Positions 8,403-15,704 of a stretch of DNA of 20,459 bases are shown in pieces (the first letter of the stretch is position 1; each line of letters starts with the position of its first letter). Made by a program: the position numbers and the translations under genes. The DNA lies in IMG/VR virus record IMGVR_UViG_3300010354_005757, positions 1 to 20,459 of that record; one strand, written 5' to 3'. The notes under the pieces are model-generated. The model made no database searches. It was not told where the DNA came from and saw nothing but the letters and a program-made list of their open reading frames with translations. The stretch comes from a virus.

Positions 8403-9357
8403 CCAACGCCACAGCATAGGCGATAGCAAGTGATTCCGAAACTCCAGAACTGTTACTGGCATTTATTGTTTGATTAGGCCATGATCCTGTAATAGAGATA
8501 TTAGTGCCTTGTATCAAACCCGGCGATGACGTTCCTGTACCACCGTTGGCTACCGGTAATGGTGTGCCTGATAACGAAACAGCAAGTGTGCCATTGGACG
8601 TAATTGGCGAACCTGAAACAGACAAGAATGTTGGTACAGTTAGTGCTACACTAGTGACTGTGCCTGCGCCACCAGCGGCACCTGTCCAAGGTACATTGAC
8701 AACAGCCTGCCCAGCAGCGTTCAGTTGAACACCATATGTTCTAGACGCAGTTGTGCTTACGGGTTCGGCTGCAACTGTTTGTACAGTATCACTGAACAGT
8801 TCTATTCCACCTAATACAGTAGAAGTTGCTGTTGGTAATGAATAGTTGTTAGCGTTTGCGGCAATACCATCAAGTTTGTTCTTGTCAGCAATACTCATAG
8901 TTCCTGCTGTAGTAGATGAAGCAGCACTGATAGAAATGACTGGGGCAGTGCCGCCTGAACTAATAATAGGTGCTGTGCCAGTTACACCAGTTACAGTACC
9001 GGTAGTACTACTGGTACCAGCACCGATGGCTGTACGAAACTCTGAATCACTTAATGCACTAACTGTATTGTCAGCGTTGATTCTTAGAAACTTTATTGCT
9101 GATGGGTCAGGTATTTGAACTAAATTTTGACCTACTGTGGTACTGGCACCATTGGCCAATGCGTTCCATGTGCCACCGTGTGCAAAATACATCTTGCCAT
9201 CGCTATGACTATGTACTATTGCACCGTGATAAGTAGTAGCACTAGGAAATGCTGCTTGATTGGCAAAGTAGAATGGAATCACATTGCCTGTACTAGCTCC
9301 AGTTATAGTTCCAACTACATCAAGTCCTGTAGGTATAGTAAAGTTCTTAATAGCCAA
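8398..9357 (-). CDS. Tail-fibre-like protein, 319 aa, TTG start
   Basis: The start codon is TTG at 9357, supported by AGGGAG seven bases upstream and by the N-terminus (MAIKNFTIPTGLDV), which parallels the neighbour's MANKNFVIENGLTV. No usable ATG lies nearby. Residues about 40-66 (YHGAIVHSHSDGKMYFAHGG) look like a small trimming or attachment domain. Residues 145-175 contain TAGTMSIADKNKLDGIAAN, a common phage tail-fibre segment. The remainder is Gly/Ser/Thr-rich beta structure (GTVTSVALTVPTFLSV, ending SLAIAYAVALG). Likely a trimeric fibre or fibre-tip protein. TTG may lower its dose relative to neighbours. Confidence 0.82.
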   Translation of the reverse strand: MAIKNFTIPTGLDVVGTITGASTGNVIPFYFANQAAFPSATTYHGAIVHSHSDGKMYFAHGGTWNALANGASTTVGQNLVQIPDPSAIKFLRINADNTVSALSDSEFRTAIGAGTSSTTGTVTGVTGTAPIISSGGTAPVISISAASSTTAGTMSIADKNKLDGIAANANNYSLPTATSTVLGGIELFSDTVQTVAAEPVSTTASRTYGVQLNAAGQAVVNVPWTGAAGGAGTVTSVALTVPTFLSVSGSPITSNGTLAVSLSGTPLPVANGGTGTSSPGLIQGTNISITGSWPNQTINASNSSGVSESLAIAYAVALG

Positions 9358-9368
9358 TTAATACTCCC

Positions 9369-11639
9369 TTAAACAGTAATGTAAACTTTTTGTACTTTAA
9401 CAGTGTTACCTGTGTTGGCGCCTGTTCCAGAAAGTACTACATTGGCTCCTACTATTGATGCGCTAAATGTCATTAGCGAACTAGCACCAGACCAAATACT
9501 ACCGTAGGGCGATATTGTAGCTACGGTGCCGTCATGTATTAATCCAATCTCAGTGATTTGATACTGAGTAAGTCCTGCGTTAGAAACACTAATAACATAT
9601 TTGGCAGCTCTATACGTAGCGTGAGCAAAGCTGTCTATTGATGTAGCTGAAGTGCCTACTGCTATTCCTGTTTGATCAAATATGATAGCATTAGTAATTG
9701 TAGGTCCACTGATCGATGGACTTGTTCCAAATACAAGAGCACCACTACCTGTTTCATCACTAATAACTCCTGCTAGTTCAGCAGATGTAGTCGACGATAA
9801 CGTACTTAATTTGTTACTTGTATATACAACAGTTCCGCCTGTTCCAAATGCCACAGAGCTAGAATCGGTGCCAGTAAATGTTAATGTGTTACTGGCTGTT
9901 AATGTTTTACCGTTGGCAATAGTTAGTGTACCTGTGCTAGAACTAACAGTTAACCCATTAATACTTCCGGTAGCACTTAAATCAAAAGCTCCAACAGTGC
10001 CGCTAATTTCTTCGCTGGTTATAGTAGCATCAGGAACATAAGTTAGTTTTTGTGTTGATCGATCAAAACCAAAGAAACCAATCTTGGCTGCTGTACCGTT
10101 GTGCCATCTAAAAGCAATACCTCTATCTTTTGAATCGTCGCTGGCCGGTGCTGTGTCTCCGCCTAAGACAAAGATAGGATCGTCAACAGTAATTACTGTG
10201 CTATTGACTGTAGTTGTTGTTCCATTAACAGTTAAATTGCCAGTAACAGTTAGGCTATTGTTAACAGTTGTTGTACCTGTAGCTGCACCAATGTCTAATG
10301 CCGTAGCTGCTGTAAATGCGCTAAATGTTTCTCCGGACTGGATGCTGGTAGTAAATGTTGGGCTAGTACCGAATACTAGAGCACCACTACCTGTTTCATC
10401 ACTAATAACTCCTGCTAGTTCAGCAGATGTTGTAGCAGCAAAGTTACTTAACTTTAAGCTTGTTGATGCTAGTGTACCAGAAGTAGGCAATGTAATGTTA
10501 GTAGCACCAGTTGTAGTAAGTGTTAACGCATGGCCACCGCTGGTACTAAAGTTGCCTGCTAGGTCAATGTTGCCTGCTAGTTTGATAGTTCTAGCTGCAT
10601 TAATAACATCTAATGTAATTGTTCTGCTGGCTGTTAAAGCAGTTGAGCTTGTAGCTGCTAGTACGACATCAAATGCTGCGCTGGTATCTCTAATACCTAA
10701 TGTGGTAATACCGCCGTGTGTTCCTCCATTAATAGTTGGAGAAGTTAAAGTTTTATTTGTTAATGTTTCGCTGCCTGCTATGGTAGCAAGTGTGCCAGTA
10801 GTTGGCAATGTAACTGATGTAGCACCAGAAGTTGTTAAAGTTACAGCGTGGCCGCCACTTGTAGAAAAGCCTGCTGAAAAATCAAGGTTACCTGCCAGTT
10901 TAAATGTTCTAGCAGCATTGGCAACGTCTAAGGTTAAAGTTCTATTAGCAGTCAGTGTAGTCGAGCTTGTGGCTCCAATTGTAACATCAAATGCTGCGCT
11001 GGTATCTCTCACACTTAATGAAGTTAACGAATCAACAGTACCTCCATTAATGTCAGGCGATGTTAATGTTTTGTTTGTAAATGTTTCGCTACCTGCTAGT
11101 GTAGAAAGCGTACCAGTTGTTGGAAATGTAACATTACTATTGCCAGTTGTAGTAAGTGTAATATTATGTCCGCCACTTACACTTAAATTACCAGCTAGAC
11201 TTAAAGTTCTAGCAGCGTTGACAACGTCAATTGTTAAAGTTCTATTGGCTGTAAGAATCGTTGAGCTTGTAGCAGCTAACGTTACATCGAATGCTGCACT
11301 AGTGTCACGTAAACTAAAAGCAGTTAACGAATCAACAGTACCACCGTTAACATCTGGAGTGGTTAAAGTTTTATTAGTAAATGTTTCACTGCCAGCCAGT
11401 GTAGCTAATGTGCCAGTTGTTGGTAGCGTTACATCAGTGCTTGCTGTAGAAGTTAATGTAATCGAATGTCCGCCGCTGGTAATTAAACTACCGTTGTTAG
11501 CGATAGTTAACGTAGCCGCAGTTGCCGGCGCTGTGATAGTAACTTTGTTAAAATGTCCTGTGGTACTAACATTATGGTCTGAAACTGTAAAATTTCCTAC
11601 CGTTAGTCCATTCTCAATGACGAAATTCTTATTTGCCAT
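9369..11639 (-). CDS. Repeat-built tail fibre protein, 756 aa
   Basis: Starts with ATG at 11639 after a weak ribosome site. Residues 83-390 consist of three repeats of about 100 residues (83-182, 183-288, 289-390), each starting GSET[FL]TNKTLT and containing RDTSAAFDV, SST, NAART and GTLxT; a partial copy lies at 56-82. A shorter motif, TTSAELAGVISDETGSGAL, appears twice (about 403 and 618). Residues 480-550 (TVITVDDPIFVLGGDT; DRGIAFRWHNG; IGFFGFDRS) resemble a domain I associate with cyanophage-type fibres. Residues 652-756 are collinear, with the same length, with the C-terminus of the 228-residue neighbour. This looks like a long fibre shaft plus distal domains. Repeat number is likely to vary between relatives. 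Confidence 0.85.
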   Translation of the reverse strand: MANKNFVIENGLTVGNFTVSDHNVSTTGHFNKVTITAPATAATLTIANNGSLITSGGHSITLTSTASTDVTLPTTGTLATLAGSETFTNKTLTTPDVNGGTVDSLTAFSLRDTSAAFDVTLAATSSTILTANRTLTIDVVNAARTLSLAGNLSVSGGHNITLTTTGNSNVTFPTTGTLSTLAGSETFTNKTLTSPDINGGTVDSLTSLSVRDTSAAFDVTIGATSSTTLTANRTLTLDVANAARTFKLAGNLDFSAGFSTSGGHAVTLTTSGATSVTLPTTGTLATIAGSETLTNKTLTSPTINGGTHGGITTLGIRDTSAAFDVVLAATSSTALTASRTITLDVINAARTIKLAGNIDLAGNFSTSGGHALTLTTTGATNITLPTSGTLASTSLKLSNFAATTSAELAGVISDETGSGALVFGTSPTFTTSIQSGETFSAFTAATALDIGAATGTTTVNNSLTVTGNLTVNGTTTTVNSTVITVDDPIFVLGGDTAPASDDSKDRGIAFRWHNGTAAKIGFFGFDRSTQKLTYVPDATITSEEISGTVGAFDLSATGSINGLTVSSSTGTLTIANGKTLTASNTLTFTGTDSSSVAFGTGGTVVYTSNKLSTLSSTTSAELAGVISDETGSGALVFGTSPSISGPTITNAIIFDQTGIAVGTSATSIDSFAHATYRAAKYVISVSNAGLTQYQITEIGLIHDGTVATISPYGSIWSGASSLMTFSASIVGANVVLSGTGANTGNTVKVQKVYITV
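10470..11393 (-). repeat. Three ~100-residue tandem coding repeats in a fibre gene
   Basis: Units read from the minus strand: 11094-11393 (100 codons), 10776-11093 (106 codons, with a 6-residue insertion DFSAGF near its end) and 10470-10775 (about 102 codons). The units match along their whole length at protein level, but DNA is diverged, so the duplication is not recent. They lengthen the fibre shaft. The longer inserts fall at the same relative place, consistent with loop variation. Confidence 0.85.
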
Positions 11640-11653
11640 AGACTAAATCCCAA

Positions 11654-11686
11654 TATATAACAGTATTTAGCTTAGGCTGTTATATA
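11654..11686. repeat. AT-rich inverted repeat between two fibre genes
   Basis: TATATAACAG (11654-11663) pairs with CTGTTATATA (11677-11686), a perfect 10-bp stem with a 13-base loop. It spans the end of the 228-residue gene, including its stop, and the leader of the 756-residue gene. Minus-strand transcripts would form a hairpin ahead of the latter's ATG. No U tract follows, so it does not look like a terminator. It could be an mRNA-processing or stability element. The loop contains GCTAAATA, a poor late-promoter match. Confidence 0.5.
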
Positions 11687-12358
11687 AAATCTTTGGACTT
11701 TTACTGAATTATTGGCAAATAAACTAGTAACTTTTAATTTAACATCTGCGCCTTCTACAGCAGCAGAAAACGTAGCTAGTGTGTTACTTCCTGTAGTTAT
11801 AGTATCGTAAGCAGCAATGTAAGCATTATTACCATTATGTACTAACATAATTTCTGTGCCCTGATACTCACCTAAATCTGTATTTGTAATGCTAACAATG
11901 TACTTGCCTAGTCTGTAATCGGCTTTGGGAAAACTGTCAATGTTTATAGTAGCTACACCAACTGTAGTGCCAGTTTGATCGTAGACTAATGGATTATTGT
12001 TAACAACTATATCGCCGCCAACATATAAATCACCACCAACTCCAGCACCACCAGTAACTGTTAGTGCTCCTGTGATAGGACTCACACTTAATGTAGTTGA
12101 TGTAATGCTAACATCGTTAGGTATTGGTCCGCCGTTATATCCCGGACCTTCTGGCCCTTGAATGCCCTGTATACCTTGATCGCCTTGCGGACCTTGTGGT
12201 CCTGAACTATAAGCTAGTTGGCTCCAAGTTTGTGTACCGTTTCCTACTTTAAACTTACCGGTATCTAGCTCTAGAGCAAGTTCACCTTCTGCTAATGTAG
12301 GATTGGCTGCAGTCCATTGTGCTGCTGTGGCTCTTCTAAATTGTATTCTAAGCGCCAT
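11672..12358 (-). CDS. Fibre protein with collagen-like stretch, 228 aa
   Basis: ATG at 12358 overlaps the preceding stop (TAATG) with GGAGGT upstream. The N-terminal domain (RIQFRRATAAQWTAANPTL; ELALELDTGKFKVGNGTQ) is the known phage-fibre N-terminal domain found in tropism proteins. A collagen-like Gly-X-Y run (residues 53-73, GPQGPQGDQGIQGIQGPEGP) follows. A linker then leads to a C-terminal domain (124-228, starting LVYDQTGTTVG) that matches residues 652-756 of the neighbour over its full 105-residue length. It is likely a virion fibre that shares its distal domain with the longer fibre. Confidence 0.85.
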   Translation of the reverse strand: MALRIQFRRATAAQWTAANPTLAEGELALELDTGKFKVGNGTQTWSQLAYSSGPQGPQGDQGIQGIQGPEGPGYNGGPIPNDVSITSTTLSVSPITGALTVTGGAGVGGDLYVGGDIVVNNNPLVYDQTGTTVGVATINIDSFPKADYRLGKYIVSITNTDLGEYQGTEIMLVHNGNNAYIAAYDTITTGSNTLATFSAAVEGADVKLKVTSLFANNSVKVQRFYITA

Positions 12359-13161
12359 TAAATACCTCCAGCATCGATTACTTCTAACCCGCCGTAATTA
12401 GTATCAGCGCCGCCAGCATCAAGGTTTCCTGCTAAAGAAGCTGCTGCCGAAATGGATATTTGTTTATACGGAGTTGCGCCCGGAACAGTTGTAATAGTGA
12501 CTCCGTTACCTGCTACAAATTCTATAGTATCTAATCCGGATGCCACAAGATCTTGTTGTCCGCTTACTTTCCAAGTTTTAAACGTGCTGTTCATCGATAT
12601 CTTCACAGCACCAGATCCTAAGTCTACAACATCGAAACCTGAATCAGTATCAAATCTAATAGTTGATACATTAGCTACACTATTAGTAATAACATTAGAT
12701 GTATCTATATTGCTTATTGTTATTGGATTTGGAATTGTAGGCTTATTAGTTAGATCGTTATAGCTACCGCTAAACAGAGTGGGTTTGTTAGTTAAGTCAG
12801 TGTAGCTACCGCTAAACAGAGTGGGTTTGTTAGTTAAGTCAGTGTAGCTACCGCTAAACAGAGTGGGTTTGTTAGTTAAGTCAGTGTAGCTACCGCTAAA
12901 TCCGCTAATAACTTGATTGTTTATTGTTATGGTGGTGCCATCAATTTTTACACCGCCTTTGACCGTTGTACTAGCGGTAGGAAGCACATAGTTTCCACCG
13001 CCGCCACCGCCACCTCCAATGGCTATACCGCCTGGGGTAAGTCCGTCACTGAGTCTAAAATCTCCTGTTTCTATATCAAAGAAAATATTGCCTTCTTCGC
13101 CTACAAAGTTTTCAATATCTTCTTTAACTAAACCTGCTTTAACTTTTCTAAGGAATCCCAT
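12358..13161 (-). CDS. Fibre-like protein with FSGSY repeats, 267 aa
   Basis: Begins with ATG at 13161 after GTGAGA. The N-terminal part (residues 12-47, KEDIENFVGEEGNIFFDIE, then TGDFRLSDGLTPGG) resembles phage-fibre attachment sequence. A run of eight glycines (49-56) acts as a hinge. Residues 88-143 carry four 14-residue repeats FSGSYTDLTNKPTL, a motif common in phage tail fibres; the last reads FSGSYNDLTNKPTI. A Ser/Thr/Val-rich beta domain follows, ending GGADTNYGGLEVIDAGGI. The stop overlaps the next start (TAATG). It is first in the run of fibre genes. The perfect DNA repeat shows active length change. Confidence 0.82.
   Translation of the reverse strand: MGFLRKVKAGLVKEDIENFVGEEGNIFFDIETGDFRLSDGLTPGGIAIGGGGGGGGNYVLPTASTTVKGGVKIDGTTITINNQVISGFSGSYTDLTNKPTLFSGSYTDLTNKPTLFSGSYTDLTNKPTLFSGSYNDLTNKPTIPNPITISNIDTSNVITNSVANVSTIRFDTDSGFDVVDLGSGAVKISMNSTFKTWKVSGQQDLVASGLDTIEFVAGNGVTITTVPGATPYKQISISAAASLAGNLDAGGADTNYGGLEVIDAGGI
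12740..12900 (-). repeat. 42-bp perfect tandem repeat inside a fibre gene
   Basis: Three identical 42-bp units (12763-12804, 12805-12846, 12847-12888) are flanked by a diverged part-unit on the left (12740-12762) and 12 matching bases on the right (12889-12900). Each unit encodes 14 residues (FSGSYTDLTNKPTL), so unit gain or loss keeps the reading frame. Perfect identity, including third codon positions, shows very recent expansion or ongoing homogenisation. Confidence 0.95.
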
Positions 13162-13162
13162 A

Positions 13163-13426
13163 TTATCTCACAAACGGGTTATTTCTAATTGACTTTGGTG
13201 GTGTTGGTTCACCTTCATCTTGAGTTAAATCTTGAATGACTGGACTGTCTTTGCCCTGTTCAGATTTTTTAAGTTCAATTTCTTGCTGTAAAGGTGGAAC
13301 AAATACAGGATTAGGATCTAACTCTTTTGGATCTTTCGGAGCTGAGTCCATTTCAATTTCCGGATCCCCGTCTCCGTTTATTTTAATTGTAATAGGTACA
13401 TTGATAGTAAATTCTCTGGCTCGCAT
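13163..13426 (-). CDS. Small conserved phage protein, 87 aa, first gene of the virion block
   Basis: The preferred start is ATG at 13426, with GGAGAA just upstream, rather than the in-frame ATG at 13477, which would cover the promoter. The protein opens [20 protein letters not shown], a beta-strand pair, then becomes acidic and proline-rich with [20 protein letters not shown] and a disordered tail ([14 protein letters not shown]). This VPPLQ-type pattern is one I associate with aquatic T4-like phages. Function is unknown. It may be a virion or scaffold-like adaptor. It stands directly behind a late-type promoter and ahead of the fibre genes. Confidence 0.8.
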   Translation of the reverse strand: MRAREFTINVPITIKINGDGDPEIEMDSAPKDPKELDPNPVFVPPLQQEIELKKSEQGKDSPVIQDLTQDEGEPTPPKSIRNNPFVR

Positions 13427-13443
13427 ACTGTTCTCCGATATGA

Positions 13444-13451
13444 TATTTATC
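13444..13451 (-). promoter_or_regulatory. T4-type late promoter box
   Basis: The minus strand reads GATAAATA, seven of eight matches to the T4 late consensus TATAAATA, 17 bp ahead of the ATG at 13426. A ribosome site (GGAGA) follows within the predicted leader. It lies at the head of the minus virion block, where a late promoter is expected. Confidence 0.55.
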
Positions 13452-13459
13452 GTTAAATA
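13452..13459 (+). promoter_or_regulatory. Possible late-type box ahead of aminolevulinate synthase
   Basis: The plus strand reads GTTAAATA, six of eight to TATAAATA, only 7 bp before the ATG at 13467. No clear ribosome site is visible. If used, transcription would start at or next to the start codon, giving a leaderless message. The direct repeat ATATGATA (13438-13445 and 13457-13464) is nearby and could bind a regulator. No good sigma70 promoter is seen in this 40-bp gap. Confidence 0.3.
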
Positions 13460-13466
13460 TGATACA

Positions 13467-14666
13467 ATGATAAACAAAGAACTATTTCAAAATTTAATTG
13501 ATGATTTAAAAACTTCAGGAAAATATAGGGTTTTTAATGATATTGTAAGAGAAGCGGGTAAATTTCCAAAGGCTATTTGGTACGGTCCCTACGCTATAAA
13601 GAACATCGTTAATTGGTGCTCTAACGATTACCTAGGAATGGGTCAGCACAAAGTTGTCATAGACGCAATGCACACCGCTCTCGATCACACAGGCACAGGC
13701 AGCGGAGGGACTCGTAATATTGGCGGTACCAGTCACTATCATGTAGCACTTGAACACGAGCTTGCTGATCTACACCATAAAGAATCAGCTCTACTGTTTA
13801 GTAGTGCCTATGTGGCTAATGAGTGGACTCTTATAGCTCTAAGCAAAATTATTCCTAATATAGAATTTATATCTGATAGTAAAAATCATAACAGTTTGAT
13901 AGTAGGTATAACTCACAGCCGGGCTAGTAAGGTTGTATTTGAACACAATAATTTACAAGATTTAGAACAAAAGTTAAAGATAAGTTTTGCCCAAGAAAAA
14001 ACTCCTTGTATAGTATTTGAGTCTGTGTACTCAATGGATGGCGATGTAAGCCCTATTGCTGCAATATGTCAATTAGCAAAAAAATATAAAGCAATAACTT
14101 ACATTGATGAGGTACATGCTGTAGGATTGTACGGCCAGCGTGGCGGTGGCAAAGTAGAAGAATTAGGACTACAAAATGACATTGACATAGTCAATGGAAC
14201 CCTGGGAAAGGCGTTTGGCGTACAAGGAGGCTATATAGCTGCTGATGCTACGGTCATTGATGCTATTCGTAGCATAGCAGCAGGATTTATTTTTACTACT
14301 TCAATGAGCCCGGTGAGCTGTGCTGGAGCATTAGCAGCAGTAAAGTATCTTAAAAAGCACGACGAACTTAGACAAAAGCATCAAGAACGAGCTACAAAAT
14401 TAAAATACGAATTAACAAGAGCAGGAATCAAAGTAATGGATTCTACCTGCTCGCACATAGTACCTGTGTTAGTTGGCAATGCTATTAAATGTAAATCGAT
14501 CAGCGACTATTTGTTAAACGAATACGGTATCTATGTTCAACCAATTAATTATCCTACTGTGTCAGTAGGAACTGAGCGTCTACGATTTGCTCCAACCCCG
14601 TTCCACGATGACGGTATGATCGAAGATCTTATCAATGCGTTACAAGACGCTTTTAAAAAGTTTTAA
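13467..14666 (+). CDS. hemA: 5-aminolevulinate synthase (phage-borne)
   Basis: Pyridoxal-phosphate enzyme that condenses glycine and succinyl-CoA to 5-aminolevulinate, the first step of C4-pathway tetrapyrrole synthesis (haem, bacteriochlorophyll, B12). Length (399 aa) is the normal bacterial size and the alignment runs from end to end. Visible motifs: KYRVF with R21, [12 protein letters not shown] (50-61), [13 protein letters not shown] (76-88), SDSKNHNS with H141, SVYSMDGD (186-193), IDEVHAVG with D214 and H217, NGTLGKAF with the PLP lysine K248, and [13 protein letters not shown] with R373. The [12 protein letters not shown] and THSRA motifs separate it from BioF, KBL and serine palmitoyltransferase. 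The ATG at 13467 gives the family's usual N-terminus; the frame stays open upstream, but that part is antisense to the neighbour. It is the lone plus-strand gene here, and its end overlaps the convergent nuclease by 4 bp. Most similar enzymes are alphaproteobacterial. It looks intact and active. Confidence 0.95.
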   Translation: MINKELFQNLIDDLKTSGKYRVFNDIVREAGKFPKAIWYGPYAIKNIVNWCSNDYLGMGQHKVVIDAMHTALDHTGTGSGGTRNIGGTSHYHVALEHELADLHHKESALLFSSAYVANEWTLIALSKIIPNIEFISDSKNHNSLIVGITHSRASKVVFEHNNLQDLEQKLKISFAQEKTPCIVFESVYSMDGDVSPIAAICQLAKKYKAITYIDEVHAVGLYGQRGGGKVEELGLQNDIDIVNGTLGKAFGVQGGYIAADATVIDAIRSIAAGFIFTTSMSPVSCAGALAAVKYLKKHDELRQKHQERATKLKYELTRAGIKVMDSTCSHIVPVLVGNAIKCKSISDYLLNEYGIYVQPINYPTVSVGTERLRFAPTPFHDDGMIEDLINALQDAFKKF

Positions 14667-15097
14667 TTACACCAGCTTTGTTTAGCGTCGCCGTAATATT
14701 CTCTAGCAAATCCATTAGCGATTAATGCGGCTCGTAGACTTTTACCATCTAGTATAATATCTCCAAGTACACGACCACCGAACTTATCCCACCCATATAA
14801 GGTAACCTGACGCTTTTGACTCGAAGCCACTGCCTGTTTGGTAAAGGCTGAGGCCATTTCTCCTCGCTGTGCTTCTGAAGGGCATTGAGCTCTGTGACCT
14901 TTTTCTGGAGTGTCCACTCCGAAGACTCTAACAGCCAATTCTGGTTTGAGTGGCGCAGGTAGAAAAGGGGCCGCTATAACTACAGTATCGCCGTCACTTA
15001 CTCGAACGATCTGTGCGTCATAGGTTACCCCCTGAGGTTGTTTTTGCGCCCATACTAGGCAAGGGAAAAGTAATAATGCTGTCAGTAATTTTTTCAT
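14663..15097 (-). CDS. Secreted thermonuclease-like (SNase) protein, 144 aa
   Basis: The start is ATG at 15097, not the longer in-frame ATG at 15151, because AAGGA lies at proper distance and a Sec signal peptide begins there: [17 protein letters not shown], with likely cleavage after VWA (residue 17). The mature part is a staphylococcal-nuclease fold: SDGDTVV with D37, RVFGVDTPE with R57, D62 and E65, and DKFGGR with R109. These match the metal-binding and catalytic residues of S. aureus nuclease (D21, R35, D40, E43, R87), so activity is expected. C72 and C143 could form a disulfide in the periplasm. An exact late promoter (15121-15128) lies just ahead. The gene overlaps the end of the converging synthase gene by 4 bp. 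A periplasmic nuclease could degrade competing or released DNA; that role is inferred. Confidence 0.9.
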   Translation of the reverse strand: MKKLLTALLLFPCLVWAQKQPQGVTYDAQIVRVSDGDTVVIAAPFLPAPLKPELAVRVFGVDTPEKGHRAQCPSEAQRGEMASAFTKQAVASSQKRQVTLYGWDKFGGRVLGDIILDGKSLRAALIANGFAREYYGDAKQSWCN

Positions 15098-15120
15098 AGT
15101 AGCAGTCCTTAAACTACTAC

Positions 15121-15128
15121 TATTTATA
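15121..15128 (-). promoter_or_regulatory. T4-type late promoter (exact TATAAATA)
   Basis: The minus strand reads TATAAATA, an exact T4 late consensus, in the 32-bp gap between the HNH gene and the nuclease gene. The start codon at 15097 lies 23 bp downstream with AAGGA between. The location ahead of a signal-peptide-bearing gene supports late expression of the nuclease separately from the HNH gene. Confidence 0.78.
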
Positions 15129-15129
15129 G

Positions 15130-15642
15130 TCACTGAACGTAATCTAACCAAGCTGGATCACGCACATTAAACGGTAATTGCCTACGCTTATTAACTAGTT
15201 CAAAATAGTCAGGTTTGTAGGGTTTAGTCTTAGGGCGAATCTTTTTATTATTACCTTTGTTAGCATTACAGGTACCGCAGGCAGTTACAGTATTTTCAAA
15301 AGTAGTCTTCCCGCCGTGACTAGTGGGTAGTACATGGTCTAGGGTACATTCTTTTTTAGATAGTAACTTTTCGCAGTATTGACATTTATAACTATCACGT
15401 AGAAAAACATTGCCTTTACTAAATCTAATTGAAGTTTTAGGCTTCATGTACTCGTGTAGCATTAGAATACTCGGAACTTGAGTTTCCCAACGGGCAGAAT
15501 GAACAATCCAATTTTCGTGAAATGCGATTACATGAGCCTTTTCAAGGACCATGTATTTTATTGCTTCCTGCCAATCAATTACTGACAGCGGCAGAAAGCT
15601 GACTGGTGCGCCGTCGGCGTTGAGTAGCAATGTGTCGCTCAT
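15130..15642 (-). CDS. HNH endonuclease, 170 aa
   Basis: A classic HNH domain: zinc-binding C87-x-x-C90, LDHVLPTSHGG with catalytic-region H103 and H109, N117 and the second zinc pair C122-x-x-C125, then NANKGNN. The N-terminal 80 residues (LLLNADGAPVSFLPLSVIDW, then EAIKYMVLEKAHVI) match the N-terminal extension found in free-standing bacterial and phage HNH proteins. A basic C-terminal tail follows (KKIRPKTKPYKPDYFELV). HNH proteins of this type occur in many T4-like phages as homing, packaging-linked or host-DNA-degrading nucleases; I cannot decide among these. ATG at 15642 has a weak ribosome site. A sigma70-type promoter upstream (15676-15704) suggests early or middle expression, unlike the late nuclease that follows. 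Confidence 0.9.
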   Translation of the reverse strand: MSDTLLLNADGAPVSFLPLSVIDWQEAIKYMVLEKAHVIAFHENWIVHSARWETQVPSILMLHEYMKPKTSIRFSKGNVFLRDSYKCQYCEKLLSKKECTLDHVLPTSHGGKTTFENTVTACGTCNANKGNNKKIRPKTKPYKPDYFELVNKRRQLPFNVRDPAWLDYVQ

Positions 15643-15675
15643 TTTGAGTATCCGTTTTTGTTGTTTTGACCATTT

Positions 15676-15704
15676 ATTATATATTCAAACTTAAAAATCA
15701 GCAA
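15676..15704 (-). promoter_or_regulatory. sigma70-type promoter for the HNH gene
   Basis: On the minus strand TTGCTG (15699-15704), a 17-bp spacer and TATAAT (15676-15681). The -35 box lies inside the last codons of the YqgE-like gene. The HNH start is 33 bp beyond the -10 box. It places an early/middle promoter inside an otherwise late minus-strand block. Confidence 0.65.

Noticed and set aside
10084-11646. 520-codon open frame on the plus strand antisense to the long fibre gene
   Set aside because: It runs against a clear repeat-built fibre gene; its protein is just Val/Pro/Ala-rich low complexity produced by the complement of Thr/Ser/Gly codons, and there is no ribosome site.
13236-13466. 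Upstream plus-strand extension of the ALAS reading frame
   Set aside because: It is antisense to the 13163-13426 gene and its translation is unlike ALAS; the enzyme family N-terminus begins at 13467.
14646-14689. GACGCT / AGCGTC inverted repeat across the end of ALAS
   Set aside because: The arms are 6 bp with a 32-base gap and no U tract; it does not look like a terminator.
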